The position numbers were made by a program, and so were the translations under genes. Under the pieces are notes generated by a model that was given only the letters and a program-made list of their open reading frames with translations, ran no database searches and had not been told where the DNA came from. From Planctomycetaceae bacterium (GTDB lineage Bacteria > Planctomycetota > Planctomycetia > Pirellulales > Thermoguttaceae), in NCBI GenBank assembly GCA_015062085.1, contig SUVI01000110.1:1-14848 (forward strand): a stretch of DNA of 14,848 bases, in the 5' to 3' direction. Shown here in pieces: positions 1 to 6,597 of the stretch; positions within the stretch are counted from its first letter, which is position 1; every line of letters starts with the position of its first letter.

Positions 1-228
1 GAAAACGCCGTCTCCTTCCCGGTCGAATTTCTTTGGAACGTTCGCGTTCGCCCACTGGATCGCGGCATTCGTGCTGTCCTGACCGCTGACTCCAAGATCC
101 GAACCGGCATAGTAGATCGTCGAGGCTGTCCCCAATGCTGTAAAACCAAAACAGGAAAGAAAACAAACGGAAAAACGAAACGCTGCATCTTGCAATGAGG
201 AAAATTTTAGGAATTGGCGATGAAACAT
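1..228 (-). CDS. Secreted protein, 5' part only (runs off the left edge)
   Basis: The ATG is at 226-228 and the frame stays open for 76 codons to the window edge. A purine-rich AAGGGGGAAC lies just upstream of the ATG and can act as a ribosome binding site. The N-terminus begins MFHRQFLKFSSLQDAAFR and continues into a hydrophobic stretch (FSVCFLSCFGFTALGTAS), which reads as a signal peptide cleaved around residue 37. The mature part starts STIYYAGSDLGVSGQDST, and DREGDGVF follows near the edge. This suggests an exported surface or extracellular protein of the large repeat, beta-helix or anchored kind common in planctomycetes, but no domain is complete here. A sigma70-type promoter lies 68 nt upstream. 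The exported location is fairly safe; the function is unknown. Confidence 0.75.
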   Translation of the reverse strand, partial: MFHRQFLKFSSLQDAAFRFSVCFLSCFGFTALGTASTIYYAGSDLGVSGQDSTNAAIQWANANVPKKFDREGDGVF

Positions 229-295
229 TTTTGTTCCCCCTTAAAAAAGGACAGTCAGTATCTTCACGTTGACAACGATTTAAAAACAACAATTT

Positions 296-323
296 ATTAT
301 ACTCGCACACATATATAAGTCAA
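296..323 (-). promoter_or_regulatory. Sigma70-type promoter of the left-edge secreted gene
   Basis: On the minus strand TTGACT (323-318) is separated by 16 nt from TATAAT (301-296), a near-consensus housekeeping promoter. The predicted start near 289 gives a leader of about 60 nt before the ATG at 228. The surroundings are very AT-rich. A perfect odd-centred palindrome, CGTTG-T-CAACG, lies at 267-277, shortly after the predicted start, where a repressor could bind; that role is inference only. Confidence 0.6.
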
Positions 324-390
324 CGAAATTTTGCAAAAAATTTTAAAATTTTAAAAAAATTCCATCATTTCATACAAAAAAAACTCGAAG

Positions 391-416
391 CTCAAAAACT
401 GTGCTCAAAAACTGTG
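391..416. repeat. 13-nt tandem duplication
   Basis: CTCAAAAACTGTG occurs twice head to tail with no mismatch (391-403 and 404-416). It lies between the AT-rich promoter region and the minisatellite. Replication slippage is the simplest explanation. Confidence 0.85.
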
Positions 417-476
417 TACGAAAGCTGGTACATTTTTGGCTAACAGCCCGAATGTTCTTGCATAGTCACAGGATCC

Positions 477-577
477 GCGTCGATCTGCACGGCGTCGATC
501 TGCACGGCGTCGATCTGCACGGCGTCGATCTGCACGGCGTCGATCTGCACGGCGTCGATCTGCACGGCGTCGATCTG
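477..577. repeat. 15-nt minisatellite, six perfect copies plus partial ends
   Basis: The unit CGATCTGCACGGCGT is repeated six times without a mismatch at 481-570. GCGT precedes it and a truncated copy, CGATCTG, follows at 571-577. The left flank (GATCCGCGT, from 473) looks like a decayed copy. There are no spacers, so this is not CRISPR. Each unit carries one GATC and one TCGA site. Read on the plus strand the array encodes VDLHG repeats and then VDLSG; on the minus strand it encodes IDAVQ repeats. It lies 73 nt past the stop codon of the minus-strand MFS gene, so it would sit in that transcript's 3' region unless termination comes first. Perfect identity implies recent expansion. Confidence 0.97.
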
Positions 578-650
578 TCTGGGTCCGTGCTTTTCTACTG
601 CAAAGCTCCCGTTCCCCAAAGTGTACAGCCTCAGAAAAACAAGAGGCGGT

Positions 651-1964
651 CTACTTTCTTTTCGCACAGTGCTCGGCAGAAAAAAGCGGAAGCGAAAGCA
701 AAAGGCGGAGTGCAAAAAAAGCTAGGAACAAAAACGCTAATGTGTTCGGGAACTCCCCAAAGTGATTCAGAAGAGTCTTTCCGAAAATGATCCCCGCGAT
801 CCCTCCCAGAGCACTGCAAGGACCGTAGACTGCCGCACGTGAAAGGGGATTTTGGTCCTGCGCCTCCACGAGAAATTTCGGGAGAGCCGTATTTAACCCC
901 ACGTAACAGCTCCAGACCGCGGACGCACCATAGAGAAGCCAAATATCCGGAACAAAAACCGCCCAAAAATAAAAAAGAAGCGCAAACGCAGTCATCATCT
1001 GCGACACCGCCATGACACGAAGCGTCCCTAATCGGTCCACGATACGCCCGGCGAACGGTGCGGCAAACATCTGGCCGCCGCGCGTCACGAGCGTCAAGCC
1101 GGAGGTCAGCCAAAGAAGTACCAGACCGTCGCCATGCAGGATAGAATGCTGAAATTTACTCCGGATCGGTTGTTCCGCCTGCGTAAAAAACGCAAACAGG
1201 ATCCCGTAAAGCATGACTCGCCGAAAAACAGGATCTTTCAATAGTCCCAGAAAGTTTCGGACCGTAGAAGGACGGCCCCCCTCTTCGTTTAACGTGAGTT
1301 CCGCTGATGAGCTCTCTCTATTCGGGATCTTCTGAAGAAAAGAGGCTCCGCACCATGTGAAAAAACCGGCGCACAGCAAAAATCCGGGGTAAATGCTCCG
1401 AAGAACCGCATCGGAAAACTTTCCGTCAAACCAGATCTCGCGGATGGTATTCAAAAGAAAACCGCACAGAAAGAGAATGCAGACCTCCCCCATAAGACGC
1501 CAAAACTCGCGGAACGCGAAAAAACGGCCAAGCGTCTTTCGGTGGAAGAGCGACCTCGCCCATACCAGCAGCGTTACGTACGCCAGATTTTCCAAAATAT
1601 TACTCGTATACCACAGGACCAGAAATGGCCAAACGAAAACCGAGGAGTTTTCAGGAGTACACCAGAAAATCAGAACTGACGCGATGAGGGAAATAGCCTG
1701 CATTCGGTAAAATGTGATACAAAGTCTACGCGGATCTTGGAATTTTTCATGCAGAAACGGAGAAAAGATCCGGCAAAGATTCCCAACGATCGGAGCAGTA
1801 AAAGCCCAAACCGCCGCCGTTCCCCAATCCATTTTCCCAAAATGAAAAAGAATGAGTAAAACGACGATCGCTCCGGCAAAAGCATTTCCGAGACTCCACA
1901 CTGCACTGGACCAATAGAAAGAGTGCCTGAACCGCTTCTTTTCCAGCACAGTAAAACCGTACAA
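651..1964 (-). CDS. Major facilitator superfamily (MFS) transporter
   Basis: This is a polytopic inner-membrane protein with about 12 hydrophobic segments, for example the stretches beginning AGAIVVLLIL, FLLCAGFFTW, MTAFALLFYF and TLAFLFLAFF. A charged central loop rich in Glu, Ser and Arg falls where the MFS inter-domain loop is expected. The loop segment GRIVDRLGTLRVM matches the MFS motif-A type (G-x-x-x-D-R-x-G) at the start of the second half. Substrate cannot be read. I chose TTG at 1964 because GGGAGG (1976-1971) lies 6 nt upstream, giving 437 residues. The frame stays open to a GTG at 2027, which adds 21 hydrophilic residues and has no ribosome binding site. It is the last gene of the minus-strand block, 244 nt after the GltS gene. 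The family is clear; the start is not. Confidence 0.85.
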   Translation of the reverse strand: MYGFTVLEKKRFRHSFYWSSAVWSLGNAFAGAIVVLLILFHFGKMDWGTAAVWAFTAPIVGNLCRIFSPFLHEKFQDPRRLCITFYRMQAISLIASVLIFWCTPENSSVFVWPFLVLWYTSNILENLAYVTLLVWARSLFHRKTLGRFFAFREFWRLMGEVCILFLCGFLLNTIREIWFDGKFSDAVLRSIYPGFLLCAGFFTWCGASFLQKIPNRESSSAELTLNEEGGRPSTVRNFLGLLKDPVFRRVMLYGILFAFFTQAEQPIRSKFQHSILHGDGLVLLWLTSGLTLVTRGGQMFAAPFAGRIVDRLGTLRVMAVSQMMTAFALLFYFWAVFVPDIWLLYGASAVWSCYVGLNTALPKFLVEAQDQNPLSRAAVYGPCSALGGIAGIIFGKTLLNHFGEFPNTLAFLFLAFFALRLLLSLPLFSAEHCAKRK

Positions 1965-1970
1965 AACACG

Positions 1971-1976
1971 CCTCCC
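1971..1976 (-). promoter_or_regulatory. Ribosome binding site favouring a TTG start for the MFS gene
   Basis: GGGAGG, preceded by AAA, lies 6 nt before TTG at 1964 on the minus strand. It is one of the strongest Shine-Dalgarno matches in the window. The competing GTG at 2027 has none. Confidence 0.5.
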
Positions 1977-2027
1977 TTTCCCATTGAACACACAAAACTC
2001 CCCGTTGACCGCACGAGGAGCATTCAC

Positions 2028-2208
2028 ACAAGATAACGTGAATACGCATTCCCGTCAATATCCATTTCTATTTTTTGTGTATTTTCTCAAAAAAAGGTCC
2101 TCCGGTAATTGCGCACCGTCCACCGCGAAATTTCTACCACTAAAAACCGATGCGAACAAGTACACAATTACCGAAAGGACAGAAAAAACGGAAAAACGAA
2201 AGGATCGC
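2028..2208. repeat. Gap between symporter and MFS genes with a long-range inverted repeat
   Basis: This is the gap between the GltS-like stop and the longest MFS frame. It carries the arms CGGTAATTG (2103-2111) and CAATTACCG (2165-2173), a perfect 9-bp inverted repeat around a 53-nt loop. No T-tract follows on the minus strand, so it is not a classical terminator. It could be a structured intercistronic element or chance. I see no promoter with both boxes. Confidence 0.35.
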
Positions 2209-3582
2209 TCAGACGTACTCCGGCTCTTCGGTCTCCTGGAAGAAAAGGTACCAAACGAGGAGACAGAGAAGGAACGCTCCGAGCGAGACCCAGAACATCC
2301 TCACGCCGCCGTAAAGATGCACACATACTAATGCCATGGTCGTCCAGAATCCGCCGCCCATGATCGGTTCATGGAAAAGCTGTTTGCTCCCGAATGCCGT
2401 CAGAGCGCAGCTTTTGTTCTCCGGGTCTGCCGTGCGCAAAAGAAGCAGTCCGGTAGCCGTCACGCCAGACATTTGACCGAATTCTGCAATGGCACGCTCA
2501 AACCAATCCTTTTTGAAAAAACGCGGAGCCAAGACCAGCACACAGAAGAAGTTCCAGAACGCACCGCCCGCAATCAAAATGAGGAGCGGCATCCAGTACT
2601 GCGCCACGAAGTCGAGCCGGATCGAGGCAATCGCCGAGACGACGAGGAAATCGAGCGACGCACCCGCGATCCTCTGGATCTGCCCATGATCTAGAAAAGC
2701 GTTCAGACGCGTTTTTACGAGAAATACCTGCACGACCACACTGCCGATCATACAGAAAACGAAGAGCGGTAAACTCTCCATGATCTTCATTTCCTGCATC
2801 TTGGGCGGAAGGAACGGATCGGCAAGTAGGCAGAGTTCCTTGATCCCGAGACCGACAAGGATAGTCATGCCTAAAATCGCGATGTGGTAGGCAAGCGAAT
2901 CGATCGAATCCGAGTAGACCGTCTGCGTTCCGGCATGGGGTCTATCCGCTTCCGGAGAATAGAATCCAAGCTGCTCCAGACGGTCGGCATCTTCGATCCG
3001 GCGAACATTTTTGAGGATCCCGCAACGCAGCGCCCAGTTGATCAGCGCCATCCCGCCAATGACGCCGATGAGCATTCCGCCCGTCGCAACAGTGAGTCCA
3101 AGATCCTTTCCTTCTTCCCATTTCACATTCTTAAACGTCTCAGCCAACCCGGCAACCGTTCCGTGCCCACCCTCAAATCCGATCTCCAGAAGGTTTCCAA
3201 AAAGAGAATTAACGCCGAAAAACGGAACGAGCAAAAATATGGTCAAACCGATCCCAACGACATACTGTCCCCACGCGCAGACCTGCCCGAAACAGACCTG
3301 GCTCGCAGTCATTCGCCACATTCCGCGGAGATTCGGGATCTGCATTCCGAGAAAAAGCGCGCCAAACACGACACAGATCAGAAAACCGGGCAATTTACCC
3401 CATCCGGCAGTACACGCAGCTGGAACATGATCGGAAAAAAACGTAAGGATCAAAAGCCCCACGAGACCGCCAACGACAGAGGATGGAAGGTAAAGTTTCC
3501 GAAGGAGGGAAATGTGGGATCTCAAAAATTTTCCCACGACCAGCAAAAGGCAAAGGGAACAGAAAGACAGGGCAATTTCCAT
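2209..3582 (-). CDS. gltS: Sodium:glutamate symporter family (GltS-type) transporter
   Basis: At 457 residues this is somewhat longer than the usual GltS of about 400. The family imports glutamate with sodium across the inner membrane. The N-terminal segment is followed by LPSSVVGGLVGL (32-43). The first pore region has GGHGTVAGL (138-146), corresponding to the family's GGHGT signature, and the symmetry-related second half has GQMSGVTATGLLLLR (369-383). About ten to twelve hydrophobic segments are spread through the protein. A hydrophilic loop at about 183-225 separates the halves, and an acidic tail ends EEPEYV. The start is ATG at 3580-3582 with only a weak GCTGGAAAA upstream. Family membership is solid, but planctomycete members are divergent and substrate may not be glutamate. 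It lies 166 nt after the 3-hydroxyacyl-CoA dehydrogenase, so it may have its own promoter. Confidence 0.88.
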   Translation of the reverse strand: MEIALSFCSLCLLLVVGKFLRSHISLLRKLYLPSSVVGGLVGLLILTFFSDHVPAACTAGWGKLPGFLICVVFGALFLGMQIPNLRGMWRMTASQVCFGQVCAWGQYVVGIGLTIFLLVPFFGVNSLFGNLLEIGFEGGHGTVAGLAETFKNVKWEEGKDLGLTVATGGMLIGVIGGMALINWALRCGILKNVRRIEDADRLEQLGFYSPEADRPHAGTQTVYSDSIDSLAYHIAILGMTILVGLGIKELCLLADPFLPPKMQEMKIMESLPLFVFCMIGSVVVQVFLVKTRLNAFLDHGQIQRIAGASLDFLVVSAIASIRLDFVAQYWMPLLILIAGGAFWNFFCVLVLAPRFFKKDWFERAIAEFGQMSGVTATGLLLLRTADPENKSCALTAFGSKQLFHEPIMGGGFWTTMALVCVHLYGGVRMFWVSLGAFLLCLLVWYLFFQETEEPEYV

Positions 3583-3748
3583 TTTTCCAGCCAGCTTTCA
3601 AATTAAAATAAATCAAACAAACCAAAACAAAAAAGAAATTCGGCACCCATGGCAAGGCAGGAGGCGGGAAAGCTCCAGCCTGAAATTTTTTCAGGACCGG
3701 AACTCTACCGAAGATCTTTTCAAACACATTCTAAAAGCCATTCACGGT
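3583..3748. other. Gap upstream of the GltS-type gene: hairpin and T-rich leader
   Basis: A perfect hairpin with 7-bp arms and a 3-nt loop (CCTGAAA-AAA-TTTCAGG on the minus strand) lies at 3679-3695. No T-run follows directly, so it is not a canonical terminator. Further on, about 3600-3652 on the minus strand is strongly T-rich just before the GltS-like start, as an unstructured leader would be. I see no clear pair of promoter boxes. An open frame crosses this gap, but it runs out of frame into the symporter gene and has no family features. Confidence 0.4.
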
Positions 3749-4891
3749 TCACCGTTCCGCTTCATACAGTTTCCACGCGATCGGACCGCGTTTCGACTCG
3801 GGGAAAGCCAACCCAATGACCGCGGCCATATCGACCTGGCCCTGGTCACTCACGACATCCTCCTCCAAGATCCGAATCGCTTCATCCGCCATCGCCGCGG
3901 CAAGCCGGTTTCCGATCTCGGCCGTCGAAAGCTCCAGCGGCTCTGGATCTCTCCATTTTTCAACGAGCTTCTGGACTTCCGGATTGAACCCGGACGGCTG
4001 AAAGTCATGCGTGTGGACATTTTCACGCCAGTTCTCACCCCAAAGATAAAATCCCTCGCCGCTTTTGCGCCCAAGAAGCTTCTTCTTCCGCATCGAGACC
4101 AGGATCGGAGAAAGCGTCGTCCGCTCCGGATACGCAAGGTACAGTACCTTTCCGGCATTCATGACCGTATCCAGCCCGATCTCATCCATGATGCGCAAAG
4201 GTCCCCACGTCATCCCGAATTCCAGCGCGCCCCTCTCCACTTTCTCCATTGAAACGCCCTCCAGCAGCAGCTTCAACCCCTCATTCAGGTACGGCTGAAG
4301 CAGACGGTTGACGACAAAACCGGGACAGTCACTCACGCAAAGCGGCGTTTTTTCAAGAGAGATCGCGTAATCGCTCAAACGCTGAAGCACCAACTCTGAC
4401 GTTTTCGAAGACGGAATGACCTCCACCAACTCACGATTCCAGACAGGATGGAGAAAATGCAGCCCCGCGAAATTCTTCGGATAAGGAAAAACATCCGCCA
4501 GTTTCTCGATCGGTATCGTGGAAGTATTCGACGTAAAAATGGCATTCGGCCGAAGGTACGGTTTCATCGTCTGGTAGAGTTCCGCCTTCACCTCCATTTT
4601 CTCCACGATCGCCTCGATCAGAAGGTCGCATTCGCCAAGATCTTCCAGCGTCCCAGGTTCCGCCAGAGAAAGCATCTCCGCACGAACTTCGTCATCCACC
4701 ACATCCGCCAGTTCCTTCGCAAGCCGTGCGTGGACCGTCTTGAGCATCGCCGGATCGGAATCGTAAATGCGGGTCGGAAAATAGTTACGAACGTTCAGCG
4801 CCGCGATTTCAAGTCCCATGAGTCCGGCACCAATGATCCCAATGCTCTGAACGTGGGAATAGGCAGGGACCGATGCGTTTCTTTTTGCCAT
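3749..4891 (-). CDS. 3-hydroxyacyl-CoA dehydrogenase, NAD-binding
   Basis: This 380-residue cytoplasmic enzyme should oxidise 3-hydroxyacyl-CoA to 3-ketoacyl-CoA with NAD in fatty-acid beta-oxidation or a butyryl-CoA-type pathway. The Rossmann domain starts with GIIGAGLMG (18-26, a GxGxxG loop). The catalytic region follows with SNTST (121-125), GLHFLHPV (143-150, catalytic His145), LVEVI (Glu157) and CPGFVVNRLL (Asn195). The C-terminal domain has DEIGLD and GRKSGEGFYLW. A second, shorter copy of the C-terminal helical domain appears at about 310-380 (ending GPIAWKLYE), as in FadB-like proteins. The usual HFFNP signature reads HFLHP, with His148 for Asn. No hydratase or thiolase gene is adjacent. 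It starts 40 nt after the ROK-family gene and is probably co-transcribed with it. Confidence 0.92.
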   Translation of the reverse strand: MAKRNASVPAYSHVQSIGIIGAGLMGLEIAALNVRNYFPTRIYDSDPAMLKTVHARLAKELADVVDDEVRAEMLSLAEPGTLEDLGECDLLIEAIVEKMEVKAELYQTMKPYLRPNAIFTSNTSTIPIEKLADVFPYPKNFAGLHFLHPVWNRELVEVIPSSKTSELVLQRLSDYAISLEKTPLCVSDCPGFVVNRLLQPYLNEGLKLLLEGVSMEKVERGALEFGMTWGPLRIMDEIGLDTVMNAGKVLYLAYPERTTLSPILVSMRKKKLLGRKSGEGFYLWGENWRENVHTHDFQPSGFNPEVQKLVEKWRDPEPLELSTAEIGNRLAAAMADEAIRILEEDVVSDQGQVDMAAVIGLAFPESKRGPIAWKLYEAER

Positions 4892-4931
4892 AAACTTTCA
4901 GCCTTAAATAAAATCTTCAAAAATCGGAACT

Positions 4932-6437
4932 CTAATTCAGGAAGATCGCCGTTGGCGCCCTTCCCTCTCTCCACATCTGATGCAGGACCTCGACCGCCTC
5001 TTTCAGCGGATAGATCTGGACCGCGATGCCGTGGAGACGGAGAAAATCAAGCGATTTCTGGGTCAGCTTCACGTTCAAAACGTCTCGAGCCCCAAGGACC
5101 AACTGCTCCCAGTCACCGTTCACTTCGCCAGTCAGGGCTTCATGAAAAAGGACCTTCAGCTCGCTCCGGCGGACTTTCTTTCCTTTTTCTCTGCGCTCCT
5201 GAACGATCCCGTGCATATTCACGCAAAAATCTGAGTAAATCGGGCACGCCCCGACACAAACGGTCTGCGCTTCATCATCCCACCGCAGTTCTTCCGGCTC
5301 TACCGAGAGTTCCTGCACAACTTCCATCGGATCTTCAATGTGGTTCGTTCTAGCTCTCGCCAGTGCCACGGCCCCAAGTACGACCGCGTCGTCACCCAGC
5401 TGGGAAAGCACGATCCGTCTCCTAGAAGGCGCAGCCGGAAGTTTGTCCATCGCGACGATCTGCTCAATGACGGGCAGAATGTACCGATGGCAAGCCTCCA
5501 TGACGCCGCCGCCAAGAAGAATGACTTCCGGGTCGATCAGGTGCCGTACCGTCAAACACGCATACGCCAGGACCTCTGCCGTGTAGTGCACGATGGCCGT
5601 GACGAGCGGGTCCTGCGCCTTCAGAGCTTTTGCAAGCGCCCCGGCCTTGATGATGGAAATGTCTCCGTTCGTGAACTCCGTAATGTTGCTGGGGATCCCG
5701 GCCGCGACCGCTTCCTGGATCGCGTGCTCAATGGCAGTCCGGCTCGCAAAGGATTCAAGGCACCCGCGGTTTCCGCAGCCGCAGACAGGGTACTTTTCCG
5801 GATCTTCTCCCCCGCCGTCAAGCGTAATTCCCGTCGGAAGCAGTGCGCCGAGCCGGGCTTTCCAGCTCCGTACCGGCGTCGAGACGACGATGTGCCCGAT
5901 CTCGCCCGCTGCGTGTCCCGCACCGGTCCAAAGGTGGTCGTTCGTCACGATACCGCTCCCGACGCCAGTCCCGACAAAAATGCCGACCGTACTTTTCGCA
6001 CTCCGCGCCGCGCCGAGCCACGATTCGCCCAGCGTTCCGAGATTTCCGTCATTTGCGAGGAAAACGGGGATCCCAAAATGCTCGCTGAGCATCGTCCCCA
6101 GCGGCACACCCGTCAGATTCATGTTCGGCGTCACGACAATGTGACCGCTTTCAGGTTCCACGACTCCGGGAATCGCGATCCCGATCGCCGTGATGCGGGT
6201 GAGCGGAAGTTTAAAACGCTCTAGAAGATCATGGATCGAGCTGCGGATCGCCTCCACCGTCACTTTCGACTCGCAGTCGCGCGGAGTCATCCTTTTCATG
6301 TGTGCAAAGATCCGTCCGGACTCGCTCACCAGCGACGTGCGGATCTTCGTGCCTCCAACGTCCATACCAACGTAAAGACGCTCTTCAAGCGCAGCGAGTA
6401 ACGATTCGCTTTCCACTACTTTGATTTCCGCGGACAT
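4932..6437 (-). CDS. ROK-family sugar kinase/regulator with Mth938-like C-terminal extension
   Basis: Using the longest frame's numbering (start at 6449), residues 25-365 form a complete ROK domain. It has the phosphate loop DVGGTK (30-35), GIAIPGV (90-96), the catalytic LANDGN (Asp134), GTGVGSGI (160-167), GEIGH (His186) and the zinc motif CGCGNRGC (Cys223, Cys225, Cys230). No DNA-binding helix-turn-helix precedes it, so a glucokinase-type kinase is more likely than a repressor. Another 135 or so residues follow. They include a Cys cluster (Cys398, Cys402, Cys409) and then, at about 447-505, a segment resembling Mth938/AAMDC-like domains (QLVLGA, LDFLRLHGIAVQIY, AVEVLHQMWREGR). ROK proteins are normally 300-400 residues. 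I place the start at the internal ATG 6437, which has GGAG 6 nt upstream, giving 501 residues. It lies 40 nt before the dehydrogenase gene. Confidence 0.9.
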   Translation of the reverse strand: MSAEIKVVESESLLAALEERLYVGMDVGGTKIRTSLVSESGRIFAHMKRMTPRDCESKVTVEAIRSSIHDLLERFKLPLTRITAIGIAIPGVVEPESGHIVVTPNMNLTGVPLGTMLSEHFGIPVFLANDGNLGTLGESWLGAARSAKSTVGIFVGTGVGSGIVTNDHLWTGAGHAAGEIGHIVVSTPVRSWKARLGALLPTGITLDGGGEDPEKYPVCGCGNRGCLESFASRTAIEHAIQEAVAAGIPSNITEFTNGDISIIKAGALAKALKAQDPLVTAIVHYTAEVLAYACLTVRHLIDPEVILLGGGVMEACHRYILPVIEQIVAMDKLPAAPSRRRIVLSQLGDDAVVLGAVALARARTNHIEDPMEVVQELSVEPEELRWDDEAQTVCVGACPIYSDFCVNMHGIVQERREKGKKVRRSELKVLFHEALTGEVNGDWEQLVLGARDVLNVKLTQKSLDFLRLHGIAVQIYPLKEAVEVLHQMWREGRAPTAIFLN

Positions 6438-6443
6438 AAAAAA

Positions 6444-6447
6444 CTCC
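6444..6447 (-). promoter_or_regulatory. Ribosome binding site deciding the ROK start
   Basis: GGAG on the minus strand lies 6 nt before ATG 6437. The upstream in-frame ATG at 6449 overlaps this site and has AGGA immediately adjacent, too close for good initiation. The downstream ATG is therefore preferred. Confidence 0.5.
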
Positions 6448-6517
6448 ATTCCTGAGTGAACTTGACTGATTTTTGACTTCCTGATCCCGCGCAGGTTCCC
6501 GTTTTCGCGACACCAAC

Positions 6518-6597
6518 ACCGTTTCGGCAGATCCTGCTAACCGTTTCGCGATCCTGCTAACCTTTTTCGCGATCCTGCTAACCGTTTCGGCAGATCC
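6518..6597. repeat. Degenerate 20-22-nt tandem array over the epimerase stop codon
   Basis: On the plus strand there are three full units of the form ACCGTTTCG-CGATCCTGCTA. They cover 6518-6539 (22 nt, with GGCAGATCC at the middle), 6540-6559 (20 nt) and 6560-6580 (21 nt, ACCTTTTTCG). A 17-nt partial unit at 6581-6597 is identical to the first 17 nt of the leftmost unit. On the minus strand the partial unit encodes the last residues of the epimerase (ICRNG), and each full unit begins with TAGCAGGATC, so the gene's own stop codon is repeated. The array fills much of the gap before the ROK gene. It looks like a duplicated gene terminus that has started to diverge. There are no spacers and no intrinsic-terminator geometry. 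Confidence 0.9.

Larger units (their letters stand above)
229..650. other. Gene-poor gap with promoter, duplication and minisatellite
   Basis: No convincing gene lies here. From the left it holds the leader and promoter of the secreted gene, an AT-rich stretch (about 325-375), a 13-nt tandem duplication at 391-416, a small inverted repeat GGCT-AAC-AGCC at 438-448 without a T-tract, the 15-nt minisatellite at 477-577, and the 3' flank of the MFS gene. Short open frames cross the array on both strands only because 15 is a multiple of three. I found no clear intrinsic terminator for the MFS gene. Confidence 0.6.

Noticed and set aside
269..297. Plus-strand promoter with a perfect TTGACA -35.
   Set aside because: At 16-18 nt spacing there is only ATTTAT-like sequence, a poor -10, and no gene lies downstream; the TTGACA is part of the palindrome.
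438..448. GGCT-AAC-AGCC hairpin as a terminator of the MFS transcript.
   Set aside because: The stem is only 4 bp and is followed by A residues, not T, on the minus strand.
477..577. CRISPR array.
   Set aside because: Units are only 15 nt and directly adjacent with no spacers, and no cas genes are present.
440..715. Minus-strand 91-codon frame with IDAVQ repeats.
   Set aside because: It is the reverse reading of the same array and overlaps the MFS 3' end in another frame; no family features or good start.
401..790. Plus-strand 129-codon frame with VDLHG repeats, resembling a pentapeptide-repeat protein.
   Set aside because: It depends on the minisatellite, has no clear ribosome binding site, and its second half is antisense to the MFS gene's coding end. 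About seven units are too few for a normal pentapeptide-repeat solenoid.
3679..3695. Intrinsic terminator after the 3-hydroxyacyl-CoA dehydrogenase.
   Set aside because: The hairpin is perfect (7-bp arms), but no T-tract follows it on the minus strand; kept only as a hairpin in the gap description.
3395..3727. Minus-strand 110-codon frame across the gap before the GltS-type gene.
   Set aside because: It runs out of frame into the symporter gene, and its hydrophobic stretch comes from the T-rich leader rather than a conserved protein.
5340..6224. Plus-strand 294-codon frame.
   Set aside because: Antisense to the complete ROK domain; Arg-rich with no recognisable motif.
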